Source: Corallium rubrum (lineage: Eukaryota > Cnidaria > Anthozoa > Scleralcyonacea > Coralliidae). From it: DNA of 64,000 nt. Where the stretch lies: the NCBI GenBank assembly GCA_964035015.1, contig OZ036004.1, forward strand, positions 15,937,030 to 16,001,029. The letters are read 5' to 3'. A program made the position numbers and the translations under genes. Each line of letters opens with the position of its first letter. Position 1 is the first letter of the stretch. This document shows, in pieces, positions 11,120 through 23,636 of this stretch. The notes under the pieces were generated by a model. It saw nothing but the letters and a program-made list of their open reading frames with translations. It did not search any database and had not been told where the DNA came from.

Positions 11120-12020
11120 TAATTGTTCCATATTGATAATCGGTGAATAGTTGATGACTATCGATTGTGACTGTTGATTGGATCGATTATCAGTAGCAAT
11201 CGATGAACTACTGATTATGATCGATTGGTGTTGATTGCTATTTGCAAAACTAAACGGTTCAAAACAGAAACATTAATTGCTAAACAAAGTCTAAAACGTG
11301 TAGAAATTTTTTGAATAGAATAGTGATGTGTCAGATTTTTATTCTTCTCCTCTTTTCTTCTCCATTGCATGTTTTGTCACACTGCATGTGTTCACCCAAC
11401 TGTCAACTTCTTTGACTTCAAACTAGTCTACCCATTCAATGGGCACCACACGCATTATCATGGCAGAAAAAGCGTTTGCTTGGAAAGGCAAATATATTAC
11501 ATAAATCTATGCATGCACATCCCTTAATTTGAAAGTAACAATGACTTATTGGTACAAATGCATCTGATGGAAACATGTTATACTCGTAGGGTAAACATTT
11601 AAATTTAGCCTTTTAGCCTTTAAAAATAGAACATGTTTTGATAGATGGTGATCAGGTATATATATATAAAGGTTGGCCTCCAGCACACGCTTAGATGCCG
11701 ATGACTGCTTAATTAATCGTGACAGTACATGCTTTATTACCTAATCCAAAATTGAAATACAGTTGACATTGTTTGCAGAGCAAGATCGACAATTCCATAT
11801 TTTTGAAACCTTGGTATTTAGTCTCAAAAATTAATGACAATCAATAGCAAGCAGCAATAGGCATTGATTGGCAAATCGATAGTCATCGATTGACAAATGG
11901 ACCAATTCTTGTGACTATCGATTGGTTATTGATTCGTTTGGCAAATACCAATCAATATCAATTAGATAATTGCTATGCGTTCCCATTATTGATTGTCATT
12001 GATTGCATAGACCGGGAGTC
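10996..12020. mobile_element. Element with terminal inverted repeats and subterminal ATCGATTG arrays
   Basis: GAGTCGTCCCTGGCGTATGC at the left pairs imperfectly with GCATAGACCGGGAGTC at the right. Just inside each end are dense degenerate copies of ATCGATTG/CAATCAAT (11015-11060, 11135-11235; 11830-12005). A (TA)n tract occupies 11058-11115. No transposase is visible. Confidence 0.5.
11058..11115. repeat. (TA)n microsatellite
   Basis: About 29 TA dinucleotides within the ATCGATTG-rich element. Confidence 0.95.
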
Positions 12021-15000
12021 AACACTCGGCAAATAATACAGCTGGATAAAAAGAAAGTAGCTTACACGTGAACTGGTACATACTGTAGATATATTTTAAA
12101 TTATAATATATCTGTTACAATGTCAAAAACAGTGAAGTAAACATTTTGTAGTGTGAACTGAATTATAACTGTGAGAGCCGTAGAGACAGACATTTCAAAT
12201 GCATAGTTGCCCTTAGATTATTAGTTATGACTTCGTAACGCTTATTTGTACGCATTCGAATAAAGCTCCAGGCAAATTCGATACATACATCAATACAATT
12301 TTATTTTGGGAATAAAAAAAGTTCACCCTCGCCGATTTATCCCTAGATATCTTTTGACCCTTACTATGGAGAACGTTTTAGCGTAAAGTAAAACCTTAAC
12401 TAACAAGACACCTGGGTCAGGTGTTCACTCGGGCTACTGGAAAGTGCAGAGGTCTAGCTATAACGCACGAACAATAAAGAGGCCAGGTGGGAGTGGGCCG
12501 AGGAAGATCAGATCGAAGGCTGAATGTGGTGCAGGACTATCCTGTCTAGAATTCAGCGTTATCCATTCCTGAAGCCTAGGGGACTTCTCTGTCCCACATG
12601 CGGGATGTTAAACTAAAAAGCATATAACAAAAAAACCAGTAGAGTTGTGGTTAGATTTAGGGTTGCCGGGGGTTGTCGTTAGGTTTAGGGTCAGTTTAGA
12701 GGTGGGGGTCAGGGTTGGGTTTCATTTTCTTTAATAGTCAGGATTATCCGGAATTTTAAACCATTTCACAATTCAGGATAATCATGTAAACAATAGATAT
12801 AAGTGATTAAGGTCAGTAGCAGTAAGGTTTAGAAGAGAGCATGTTACAGGTCGGGATGAAGAACATTTTAAACATTGATTTCCAAAAAAACATATTGATG
12901 TCGTAAACATTAAGTAATAATTACAGCATTAATGTAGTGATTAGAAAGTTGAGTTTTAAACTGATTAACTGAGGTAGAATCTGGCATTGAGCAAGGTAGA
13001 CTACTCCAAAGTGAACGTTTAAATATACAGTTCAAGTATTAACTAGCTTAAAAAGTTTAGTACAGCACTTAAAACTAGTACATCTTGTTCTGAACTGTTT
13101 CTAGTGATTCTTACTGAATTATTGAGTTGCACAAAACTATTAATAGGAATATTATAGTGACCTGTATAACGTTTAAAATAGCTGATAAGATCTTTAAAGT
13201 CATATGCCAGTATGATAATGGTATAGGACTGTTTTCAAATGATCATTCATTTCAGATTGTATGATAAATCGTCCTGCCAGTTCAAAAACTTAAAATATAT
13301 TTAGTTGCCCTGCATTGTAGTCTTTCATCCTTACTGATTTTAGCTATATTGTCTAAGGTGCCCAAACTTCACATGTGCATGTGGGCCAGGTACAGATGCA
13401 CTAGCAAATATGCAATAGGTGACTAGTAAAATATACCCGCACCCTAAATCTATGCAATATCTTCATACAACATGAATCCTGATTCCATGTTTTTACTTTT
13501 AATTAGAGCATGTTGAGAAGGCTTTTCAACTTTGCAGTGCTAGTACTGTAGTTGAATGTCAGACACTCTAATTTCTCTATACATTTTGGTACCATCAGCA
13601 TATAACACACACTTGGCTGCTGATGTTACAATGGCCAATATGTCCGATTAAAGTATTACTGTATATATATGAGGAACATGACTGGTTCAAAGTTGTTCAG
13701 TATGATGCATATCTTACTCAATCTATGCATCAAAATTTATATCAAAATGGACATCAAGATATGGATAACATACTTGTGACAAAATTACATACTCAACGGT
13801 TCAAAGCACTTACAACATTGAATATAAATCCGAATGGATCAACAAGACTACTGTCCATTGCCGATCTCAAACTCAAATGAGTGAAAGGACAAGCAACAGT
13901 CAGCAAAAACACAAATGGTACATAGAACGTACATGTGTATACAAGCTTCCTACTCAGCGTAACAAATATAAAACTCGTTTAGTAATAAAGCACATAAATA
14001 ATATGCAAAAATATAAAGATCAATTTCGTGATCAATTTCACCAATACCGTTGGAAAACAAATCAAAGGCAGAAGAACTGCCTTTACAGTTTCGCAAAGCC
14101 TGACGGGATGATGCAATAATTGCATTTTGTTTGGCGAAAAAAAAACGGCGCCGAAACCTAGACTCGTTCTACCATAGGTAGCCCGAGTAATAAAATGTGT
14201 TCTTATTTTTCGCATTCATGCAAGCCTACCTGGAGCTCTGCAAATATCGAACTCTGAAAAACCTTGCTTAAACAAGACATCGTATACGCTTAGTATACTT
14301 TCTTTGTTGCTGTGGAAACATACTCCACGTTTAGATAAGGAGAGCGGCTTCGTGATCAGTCTAAAAATAACGTTGATTAACTAACATTTGTTGCTAAAAA
14401 TGCCTTATTTCTTCCACGTTATTTGGCGATGTTGTCTTCTGCCATTTTGAATCTAATTATATTTTTAATTTCGCGCACGCGCAGCGGTTTTCCCACCTTG
14501 TTACCAGTGTTCTGGGACTCAAGTTTGGACTTGAAGGGTGGGACTTGGACTTGTCAAGGCTGAACTCGGACTCGACTAAATAAGTCCAGCAAAACTTTGC
14601 TTTTTCTATTTGTTTGTTTCATTCTGAAAGATTTGTTAGCATTTGAGAGATATAATACAGTAATTCAGTAATTAGGTTTAATTTTTTATGACAGAAAGTA
14701 GTCCCCACTCTATGGCCATGTAGTTCCTCCTGTAACACTGTCCAGTGTTCAACCCAAGAGTCACGTCTGCAACTTAGCAAAGTCTCAAATGACTTGGAGT
14801 CGGATTTAGACTCAGAATGGTGAGGGCTCAGACTCAAAAGGATGGGGTCGGCTAAATGCGGCTTGATCAGGAGTCCAGGACTCAATGATTCATGATGGGT
14901 CTAGCCCAAGTCCAACAAGGCTTGGACTCAAAAGGGGCGAATTCGAAATTGTTCTGTTGGACTCTGACTCGGTCTTGGATGAAGTAGATTTAACTACATG

Positions 15001-15140
15001 TACAGCACATCATGTTATGCCATCCAATCATTCATTGCTGCCTTTCCTTTCCTGCTCCCATACTTTCTATTAATTTTAGATTTCTGCAGGACGTCTACTG
15101 GTATAGTTTCTATGCTTAGCTTTGCTACTGTTGTGTATTT
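12021..15140. other. Long stretch without a recognisable gene
   Basis: Two adjoining frames, 13623-13880 (85 aa) and 13877-14119 (80 aa, Lys/Gln/Asn-rich), overlap by a few bases. They match nothing I recognise; they could be relics, and coding is not supported. AAACCTAGACTCG with GTAGCCCGAGTAATAA (14149-14195) is a dispersed repeat also seen near 18770. A G-rich patch with TTAGGGTT words lies near 12655-12720. Confidence 0.35.
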
Positions 15141-15146
15141 TAACAG

Positions 15147-15932
15147 AGCAAGAAACACTTAACCATCCTTGGCATCCCTGGATTATTTTTTGGCTACTGC
15201 ACTATGGATCAAGTTTCTAAATCTACTGGAATAACAACAAAACATTTCAAACGTAATGTGTACAACAGAAACTTTGGAAAAAGACTTTTTAAGTGCGATG
15301 TCTGCAACAAGACATTTAGTCAGTTATCCTATTCAAGACGTCATGCAAGAGTTCACACTGAAGAAAAGCCTTTTAAGTGCGATGTCTGTGACAAGAAATT
15401 TAATTTTCCATTTGATTTAAAACGTCATGAAAGAGTTCACACTGGAGAAAAGCCTTTTAAGTGCGATGTTTGCAACAAGACATTTAGTCAGTCGTATAAC
15501 TTACTGGTTCACAAAAGAATTCACACTGGAGAAAAGCCGTTTAAGTGCGATGTCTGTGACAAGAAATTTAATTGTCCATCTAATTTAAAACGTCATGAAA
15601 GAGTTCACACTGGAGAAAAGCCTTTTAAGTGCGATGTTTGCAACAAGGCATTTAGTCAGTCGTATAACTTACTGGTTCACAAAAGAATTCACACTGGGGA
15701 AAAGCCATACAGATGTGATGTCTGTGACAAAGTCTTCACTCATTTAAGTTCGTTAAACTACCACAAGAGAACCGTGTTTCATCTTTTTGATCAACATCAG
15801 TTGGATCGTGAATTGGAAGCCACCGAACCAACTGGGATGAATTATATTTGTTTCCATTGCGAAGCCACATTTGATTTAGCCAGTAGTCTGGTACGGCATG
15901 TGACAGATTTTCACCAAACTAGGTCAACTTAA
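15147..15932 (+). CDS. C2H2 zinc-finger protein (last or only exon)
   Basis: The first in-frame ATG is at 15204 (242 aa), but the frame stays open upstream to TTTTAACAG|AGC at 15146, a plausible 3' splice site. This may therefore be the last exon of a longer gene. From residue 29 there are six tandem C-x2-C-x12-H-x3-5-H fingers joined by HTGEKPFKC-type linkers. A separated seventh (CFHCEATF...H..DFH) lies near the C-terminus. Such proteins bind DNA in the nucleus, usually as transcription factors. Fingers 2+3 and 4+5 are near-identical at DNA level, indicating a recent duplication of an 84+84 bp pair. The sixth finger has a stretched His spacing (HKRTVFH). The stop codon lies inside the TTAA terminus of an adjacent repeat element. 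Target genes cannot be inferred. Confidence 0.8.
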   Translation, partial: SKKHLTILGIPGLFFGYCTMDQVSKSTGITTKHFKRNVYNRNFGKRLFKCDVCNKTFSQLSYSRRHARVHTEEKPFKCDVCDKKFNFPFDLKRHERVHTGEKPFKCDVCNKTFSQSYNLLVHKRIHTGEKPFKCDVCDKKFNCPSNLKRHERVHTGEKPFKCDVCNKAFSQSYNLLVHKRIHTGEKPYRCDVCDKVFTHLSSLNYHKRTVFHLFDQHQLDRELEATEPTGMNYICFHCEATFDLASSLVRHVTDFHQTRST

Positions 15933-16768
15933 CCCTATCTAGACTGGGCTGTTTTTTGTCATCTGGGGTTAGGGGGTGGGTGGAAAGTGCCCCCGCTCAA
16001 AATCTCAAAAATTATTTATGCTATATCGAAATAGAACTTGGTATGCTGATAGAACATTTAAATATGTTTTAATTTTTATTGGTGTCACTTCGGATGTACG
16101 TACCTATGACGTCACTGGTGATGTCATACCTAAGAATTCAACAAAGTGAAGTACAGCCAAATAATAGACAAGAAAAGCTCTCGAATCAAAATTTTCTTGA
16201 TTATTACTGAAGTTAGAACCACTCGCAACAATATAAAACTTAAAAATTTAGGAAGAATTGGTTTATTTTTTGGTTTATAGCCATTGAGGTAGTTGTTGTG
16301 ATAAGAAGGCAAATGTTATATTAATTAATGAAGCTCTATTGTTCTATTTCCTATTTTTAGACATTGTTTGAAGTATCCTATGAGCTTCCGAAACTGTAAA
16401 AACAATTTTTCCTAATTATAAAATTGATGACGCCACTATATATATGACGTCATTGTTCAGCCTTCTTGGATTCCGCCATATTGGATCTTTGACGTCATTA
16501 GATAAACTTAAATAACACGAAATTTATACAATTATATTAAAAATACTAAAGTTGCTCAAATACTCTAAAAAATTAAAAAAATTACAAAATTAAAGCAGAA
16601 TTTCGAAATTGTTGGCATACACAAGTGGTTGCCATGGCATTGATAATCAGTGTAATCATTCTTTTGACCGCGTAGGAAAGTATTTCGAATCACCGTTTAA
16701 AAAAAATCACAAAATTTCGTGTGTTTATTTTAGCCGCGCCGGGCACTTTCCGCCCCCAGTCTAAATAA
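15929..16768. mobile_element. TTAA-flanked MITE-like element abutting the zinc-finger gene
   Basis: The left end TTAACCCTATCTAGACTGGG with nearby GGTGGAAAGTGCCC (15986) is mirrored at the right by GGGCACTTTCCGCC plus CCCAGTCTAAATAAG (16741-16768). A third copy of this terminus is at 9783-9828. The interior is AT-rich and non-coding. Confidence 0.6.
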
Positions 16769-17030
16769 GATATTTATAGGTGTATTTTTTATATGCACTT
16801 ACACAATAGTATGGCAAATCCACAAAATGTTCATACTTCTGCTGCCATAAATTTTAGTTAAGTTTGTTTATTCAATGTTATTTACTTAGAAGAGCTGTGA
16901 CTCAAAGTTTAAACTGCCCAATTTAAATTACTTTAGGATTTTAGAAAAAATACAAACTTTTTAGCAGAACTTATACGGAAAAGGTTATTTCGCTGGCTTG
17001 ACTTTTGTATTTGTCTTGGTTATAGTTATT

Positions 17031-17286
17031 ACCAAAACCGATGATGCGCGCGGCATGGCCCCAAAAAAGCACGTCGTTATTTCCGCCCAAATTAAACATT
17101 TACGAATCCGTCTGCATTCCTAAACCTTTCTGGCTGGAGAATTCAAAAGTAGCAAATGACCAATGACCAATCATATTTCACTGGTCTCAATTTCAAAGGC
17201 TAAGAAATACAGACGGATTTGTTAATGTTTTGGTGGAAATCATGACATTTTCTTTTGGGCCATGCCGCGGATCATCGGTTTTGGTG
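17031..17286. repeat. Nested inverted repeat
   Basis: ACCAAAACCGATGATGCGCG (17031) pairs with CGCGGATCATCGGTTTTGGT (to 17285), and ACGAATCCGTCTG with CAGACGGATTTGT, giving arms of roughly 90 bp with indels. Confidence 0.6.
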
Positions 17287-17338
17287 ATCGTGTAGGATGA
17301 GCTTCCTTCGTAGGCGTTCTTTGCGGAATTCCGTAAAC

Positions 17339-18024
17339 TCGTTCCCCACGAACGCCTGCTTTACAGAGCAATACATTCCGTTCGGAGACGCTGACCAATC
17401 ATATTCACGTCCATTATAGGGGCAGTAAAATGGAAAATCTTTTATTCAATTTTGATTGAAAGTATAGCGTTCTTATTAAATCCATATCTCATTATATATG
17501 TTCCAGAGATATTCAGGCTTTTGTAACATGCAAATAAGATGCCTTATGTCGTCTACTCCACACACATCAAACAAACTTCCCCAAATGAGGAATATATCAA
17601 GTAATAACTGTGTATATTGCAATGTACCATTTGTATTAGAACAGCTTCAAAGTTGCAGCACAATCTACCTATTATTTCCGTAGATATTCCTCCTTTACGG
17701 ATCGGAATTAGTGGATTAGATGACGTCATGAAGTAGCTTATTTGCATTTTTTAAAACCAAAATGTTTTTGGAACAGGATGAGAAATTGAAGAAGCGAAGG
17801 GGGCTATTCTTTATTCAAAAAACACTTCTAAACAGAATCAAAATTGGGAAAGACAATTGTCGCTTCTTACTGCCTTTAACTTAATACTGAATTGGTTGTT
17901 AATACTGTCAACTACTTTTACATGATTGGTCACCACAAAACAATAAACCAAATTCTATTGGCTCACCAAAGACAATTGGAACGGAATGTGTCGCTCGGTT
18001 AAGCAGGCGTTCGTAGGGAGCGAG
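17339..18024. mobile_element. Nested MITE-like element with 46-bp inverted ends
   Basis: CTCGTTCCCCACGAACGCCT...ATTCCGTTC (17339-17384) is inversely repeated at 17979-18024 (GAACGGAATG...GGCGTTCGTAGGGAGCGAG). Confidence 0.55.
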
Positions 18025-18101
18025 TTTAGGTTAGGATTTGTATAGTAATATTAAAATAATGAAATGTTTGCGCAGTGTTATGTGAAGCCAGCGAAATAAC
18101 C

Positions 18102-19384
18102 TCTTCTCACTTAAACCGTAGACGTAGTATGGTAAATCCACAAAAATGTTGATATTTTTTTGTTTGTTTACACGGGCTATTTACTCAGAAGGTCTGTAAA
18201 ACGCTAGAACATTGTGTTGCAATTCAGAAACTTGAGAGAGAACAATTCAGTTGTTTTGGAAATAGATCCAGACAAATTTTAGCATTGTCTTCCTCCTGAC
18301 CTCTGTTGTTTTTGGTGAAGTATATTTTGCGTTGAGGATTTATCTGTTTATATTAAATAAAGTTATTTTATTACTCAAAAAGGAGAATGCTAATACTTGT
18401 ACTGAAACCGTGCAATGACGTGGAGAGCACTTGGGTAAAAAGTAATGGAGTGTTTGAAGCTGCTATCATGCACATGCATACGTTGAGTGCGTTTTGCGCC
18501 CGCGTATAGCATAGTAGCAGGCGTTCCGTTTTGGGATAGAGGGGGCGCGCGTCAAAACAACAATTCCGATAAAGGCACAATTCTCAATACACCATGCAAT
18601 TGCATGTATTTAACTAGCCTGCTAACACTTGCTACGCAGGTTAGTATTTGACGCATTTCCATACAGCGTTAATATGTCGAGTCGGCTCTTTGGGGATTAA
18701 ATATCTACACAACATCAAGTTTACTTCGAAATCGCTTAGATCCACGGCGATCAGCATGTGCCCTCCGTCTACCATAGTAGCCCGAGTAATAATAACGTCA
18801 TCAAAGGTATAGCAAATGCCAAAATATGATGAAAATTATTTTTGTAAAAAATTGATCATTTTCTATCAGTGCAATAAGAAATCTAATTGAAATTTTTTTA
18901 GGACGTGAAAAATGCGATTTTTGCGGGGACCGAAATTACCTAAATGTATTTACATGATCACCTTTCAGATCATTTTTTCTCCGGTCAATTTTTTTTACGA
19001 AAATGGTGTTTTTGAAAAGTTAGAACTTTGCCACGTAATATTTTTTACTGAAATGTTCAAATTTATATGCATTGTAGTCATGTGTCGTGGTATAATTAAC
19101 ATTTCCTAAATTCAAAACGCAATAAAAGAAGAGAAGAAAAAAGGGAGAGGAGACTACAAGCAAATGTTTCTTTCTAAAGGTAGAAAGAAATGCCTGCATA
19201 CAGACTATATGATATATGAAAATAATTAAATTAATTAAACTAATCAGACTAATTACAATGTCATCTGTTAAAATATAAAATAGAATAATGTAGAAATAAT
19301 TTAACAATAAGTTAATCACCTGCATGCAGACATTCCTTTCTAAAAAGCCAGAAAAGAACGCCTACGTGCAGGCTATTTGATACT
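18102..19384. other. Non-coding stretch
   Basis: Includes a fragment of the CTACCATAGTAGCCCGAGTA repeat (18770) and two direct copies of TTTCTTTCTA..AGAAA.G..TGCCTGCATACAG-like sequence (19165-19215 and 19322-19378) about 160 bp apart. No gene recognised. Confidence 0.4.
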
Positions 19385-19603
19385 TATCTTATCCTCTATT
19401 TCATTTGTCTTACATAATTCACATAGTCGTTGGTCATGGGGAATGTTTTGATAACGACCATATTCTATCATAAGCTAGTGGTTGCTTAGACGAAATTTGG
19501 TGAGATATTTTCTTTGAGTTGAACTTTTAACTACAGTAAGATATTCATCCTTCAGTGTATTTCAGTTTTAAATTTCGAGTAGAAGGAAAGTTTACTTGAA
19601 TTG

Positions 19604-19947
19604 TTAAAGTGCACTATCTCACGTTTGGGGATTTTACATATTAGTAATATCTGGGTCTTCCTGAGTAAAATCATAATATATCTTGTCAGCCGAGAATTTC
19701 ATCTTCATGGAGTTTTTCGCTGTCAAAGTTACCAGATGTGATGTCACAAGAGGCATTTTTGTGGCAAGTAACAAAAGAAAACTGGTTTGGAATGCCTCTT
19801 GCAACATCACATCCGGTAACTTTGACAGCGAAAAACTCCATGAAGATGAAATTTTCGGCTGACAAGATATATTATGATTATGCTCAGGAAGACCCAAATA
19901 TTACGAATATGTAAAATCCCCAAACGTACGTGAGATAGGCACTTTAA
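19604..19947. mobile_element. Long-hairpin MITE, TTAAAGTGCC family, copy 1
   Basis: Inverted arms of about 160 bp start TTAAAGTGCACTATCTCACG and end GGCACTTTAA. TGATGTCA and AACATCACATC words flank a small central loop. It splits the C-terminal coding region of the LINE remnant. Confidence 0.75.
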
Positions 19948-20349
19948 GTTTATGTTTCCAAAAGTTGAGATATTTGTTATGCATATCATTGGATATTTGT
20001 GTCAATGATTGGTTAGACAGTGATTCTATAGAACTGGAGCAGTTATAAAATTTAAGTAACGACATTACATTAGAATAAAGAGAGGCTTTTTCATCTTGGT
20101 ATGACTCTTTAGAGATTAGAAAAGCTTGTTTGGTAATTGAGAAATCAGGCAGCATGTTAAGATGGATAACATATTTAAGTACCCTTCTGTGGATATTTAT
20201 TAACAAAGGCAGTTTGCCTAATTCACCTCTACAGGCTAGTAATATATATTAGTAGCTTTGCTGTTTACTCCTAGACATTTTTGCAGAATTTCAAATGAAC
20301 TTTTTCAGTGGGAAATTGATCCCATTTATTAAAATCATTGTTTAAATAA

Positions 20350-20845
20350 GGCCCTGTTTATATGGAGGTAGGGTAACCCTTCTAGAAGGGTTATACCCTT
20401 TGAAGTGAGTCAGAAGATTGTTTACATTGAGTGAGGGTGACCTTTGTAGAAGGCCGGGCTAACTCTTCTAGCTAATAGGGTCACCTTCGTTCTGCGTGCA
20501 TGACCTTTACTATATTTTCGGTTTACATGTTATTGTTGGCGTCATTTGCTTGATATCTTCAAACGATTTCACAAGGCCTGGTCGGTATAAGAACAGGAAG
20601 GGCAGCCACATTGCTAAAATCGTTAAGATATTTCGTTCGGTACGCGTTTTTTTCTCATTGAAACATAACCCGGCTGCCACGGCAGGGTCACCCTAGCAAA
20701 CGCGTTTACATGGTTTATGCCAACAAAAAGATAGCCCTGCCGCCCCCTCCTAGGGCAACCCTCCCTCTCATGTAAAACAAACCTTAAAATAAACAGGGAA
20801 ATACAATTCTAGAAGGGTTACCCTACCTCCAGTGTAAACAGGGCC
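20350..20845. mobile_element. MITE with GGCCCTGTTTA termini
   Basis: GGCCCTGTTTATATGGAGGT at 20350 is mirrored at 20845. An internal CTAGAAGGGTTA..CCC block lies next to both ends. The flanks are TAA and TAT. It interrupts the LINE remnant between LLYNSEIWG and the downstream KVHLKFCK segment. Confidence 0.75.
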
Positions 20846-21341
20846 TATGCTCCCCATATTTCTGAATTATATAGAAGAATGGGTGTAATATTAATGCAAT
20901 CAAAAATTTCAGTAGCTAATTTGGGAGATATAGGTTCAAGGCTTGCTTTCTCACTGAGTTGTTGACAAGCTTGTGTGAATTAGCCATTGGATGATAATTT
21001 AATTTCAAAGTAGCAATACTCATGTGCATTTGTGATTGGCTGATCACCTAGTAGCAATTTTGGAGGAGCTGTTGATTTTTTGTTACCTTTCTGAAATATC
21101 ACACTTTTCTAAATTAACTTTCAACATCCATTTCTCACACCAGCTATGTAGTTGGTCTAAACAATTTTGAAGACCATATATTGAACGAGAGATTATTCCT
21201 AGGTCATCAGCATAAAGATAAAAGAATCAGAGGCTGTATGTAATAGTTAAAATATGAGCTGCCGATCTTTATGGGTATTTACGAAGGCGAGCCATTGTAG
21301 ATGCCTATAAAGATCGGATGCGAATATGATGAACACTTTGT

Positions 21342-21464
21342 TTAACCCTTTAACAGGCCATCGCACATTTTTGTCCCTACTTATATATTTTACTCTAGCT
21401 AACGCCAGACGATTTTACTTGTCAACTGGGTACCTCTCGCAAAAACTTGCCTGTTAAAGGGTTA
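21342..21464 (-). mobile_element. Miniature element with the GTCTGGCGTTAG core, copy A
   Basis: Terminal inverted repeats TTAACCCTTTAACAGGC / GCCTGTTAAAGGGTTA. The minus-strand core reads TAAAATCGTCTGGCGTTAGC (21398-21417). Confidence 0.7.
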
Positions 21465-22963
21465 CGAGTCGTAGGAATGTTTAAATAAGATCATTTTAAT
21501 TCAGAAAAAGCTGAATTTGAGCCACTAGTACCTATTAACTTTGATAAAACATTGATGTTTTATTAATCAATATTTTATCCGTATTTAAAGATGCTGATTA
21601 AACATTAATTTCTTTTGAATTTTCCTCATGAATTATTAATGAATTTGATAATATTAAATATAGAAACTATTTCATTAATGTAAATGTTAAATAGGAGTGG
21701 ACTAAGGATACAACCTTGCCTGACTCCTTTAGAGTACGAAAATAATGGTGTTCTATATTTGCCATGCCTAACTGCACATTTAGATTTGATAGATTTTTTA
21801 TCAGACTTTCTAAAATTCATGAGGAAAACACAAAGAAAAATCATAAGCGTATCGGATCTTTTTAGACGTGCTATAGACTCGCTCTAAGTTTCTCGCTGGC
21901 TTTTAACGGCTGAGATAAGCTTAATTTTCAAAATAACTACGCCAATGAACGTAAGAAGGGATGAATTTTAGAAGTTACTTAAAAACCTTGCAATACGGGC
22001 TTTATCGGATATAAAACACTCGGCTTCGCCTCGTGTTTTATATAAGTTTCCACCAATTTTGTTGCCCAGTTATAATTTTGAAAAGAGTCCATGCCAGACG
22101 GAATCAAATGCCTTTTTGAGGTCAACAAAACATGCATATATCTTTTGGTTTCTATTTTGATTTAAATGTTTATCAATTAAAGTCTTCAAAGTAAATATAT
22201 GATCAGCTGTCCCCTGTCCAAACGGAAATTCAATTTGCGAGGGATTAATCAATTAATATGTTCATTTTGGACGTAAATGACTTAAAGATTGGGGTTATAA
22301 AACCCTCACACCTGTGATCTGGAAATTTTCCACTTTGTAAAATTAGCTTAAAGAGTTTATTGTATCATTTTATTAGGGAATTAGGGAATTTACACTATGT
22401 TTTATATTTCATTTCTTATCTTATCCATGTATGCAGTTTTCTTGTTTTTGAGTTTTCTTGCCACTCTGAAAATATCATCATTGCTAATTGGTTCACTCCA
22501 AATAATTATATTGATCTTTCTTAGGTTCAGTATTTCTCAGGGTGTTAAGTACATCTTGTTGTTCAGACTCAGTATTCAGTTTTGAATGAGAGACTGAAAA
22601 TGGGAATACGTTCTGGCTTCTTCCGAGATAAACTGCAGGAGGTAGTTTCTCTTTGCAATCAGATATATGCTCACCCCTGGTATCTGTAGGTGGTTCGAGG
22701 GCATTTTTTGTTTTTAGCCATGTAACAATTTGACTAGGATCAGATAATTATGTTGGTGTTCGTACAATGAAATTACTGATGGTTTGAAATAACTTTTGGT
22801 CACAAATAATATAATCAACTACACTTGTGCCATTTCTTCCATGAAATGTTGGTTTTCCAAGAGAATCTCCCGGTGTTCTATCATTTAAAATTCAAAAATT
22901 ACAACTCTTACATAGTTCTAAAAGTCTTTTTCCATGACTGGTAGTGACACAGAGTAGAGTGAC

Positions 22964-23076
22964 TGGGAGGGGAGGGGAGAGGAGAGGAGAGGAGAGGAGA
23001 GGAGAGGAGAGGAGAGGAGAGGAGAGGAGAGGAGAGGAGAGGAGAGGAGAGGAGAGGAGAGGAGAGGAGATGAGAT
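22964..23076. repeat. (GGAGA)n microsatellite
   Basis: About 20 GGAGA units degrading to GATGA at the right. Confidence 0.93.
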
Positions 23077-23512
23077 GAGATCAGATCAAACTTGTCAAAA
23101 ATCGCAGGAAAATCATTAAAACGCCGCAAAGCCGTAACTCTTGAAAAACACCATTTTGGTAGGGGAAAATTGACAGAAGAAAAACGATTTGAAATGTCTA
23201 GGTGTGATGATATATGGAAGTAATTTCTCCCATAAAAATTACATTTCTCACGTTGCAAACATGCATATTTCATTTCAATTCAACTTTTTTTTCAAAATTG
23301 TTATAAAATTTCTTCATAATTTGGCATTTTTCCACTATTGCTACTTTTTTGTTTAATAAAATACGATCCCAAAAGCAATAAAAACCAAAGGACAACAACA
23401 GTGAAAATGACGAGTCTATGTCACGGCAATATAGTCAAGCTACAAGTATGTAAGGTATGCTGTTTTAAAAAGCCAAACAATAAACCTCTTATGAACCTCG
23501 ACTGCTTGGTCA

Positions 23513-23636
23513 TTACGGAAAATATCAGACTTAATTCGGTCTTTTATTTACAAACCTCGCCCTACGAACTCGGTCCGTACTGTCAAGACCTTGGTCTGAT
23601 ATTCTGTCGTAACGACCTTACTCTCGGTTAATAATA
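23513..23636. repeat. Fragment of the CGAGGTCTG repeat family
   Basis: Shares AAACCTCGCCCTACG, CTCGGTC and AAGACCTTGGTCTGATAT with 42352-42500, 43288-43437 and 55710-55855. Confidence 0.55.

Larger units (their letters stand above)
16983..18101. mobile_element. Inverted-repeat element with GGTTATTTCGCTGGCTT ends
   Basis: GGTTATTTCGCTGGCTT at 16983 is exactly reverse-complemented at 18085-18101. At least two smaller inverted repeats sit inside (17031-17286 and 17339-18024). No transposase is seen. Confidence 0.55.
19385..22950 (-). mobile_element. Decayed LINE (endonuclease, RT and C-terminus) broken by several insertions
   Basis: Read on the minus strand, the remnants are in the right order. 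The endonuclease C-terminus lies around 22945-22735 (RTPGDSLGKPTFHGRNGTSV, then VDYIICDQ). RT motif A is in 22252-22070 (FVDLKKAFDSVWH) and motif B in 21790-21690 (GVRQGCILSPLLFNIYINE). Motif C is at 21220-21199 (LYADDLG), then GLQNCLDQLHSWCEKWML and LLYNSEIWG (about 20890). A C-terminal LKFCK...INIHRRVLKYVIHLNM follows, and finally FRLSNH and a Cys-containing RLCELCK near 19420. Stops and frameshifts occur throughout. Insertions lie at 19604-19947, 20350-20845, about 21240-21610 and about 21850-22060; a GGAGA microsatellite replaces the 5' side. Confidence 0.82.

Noticed and set aside
12655-12720. TTAGGG-rich patch as a telomeric repeat
   Set aside because: Only a few irregular copies; no tandem array.
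13623-14119. Two adjacent small frames as a gene
   Set aside because: Low-complexity composition and no recognisable family; left as unassigned.
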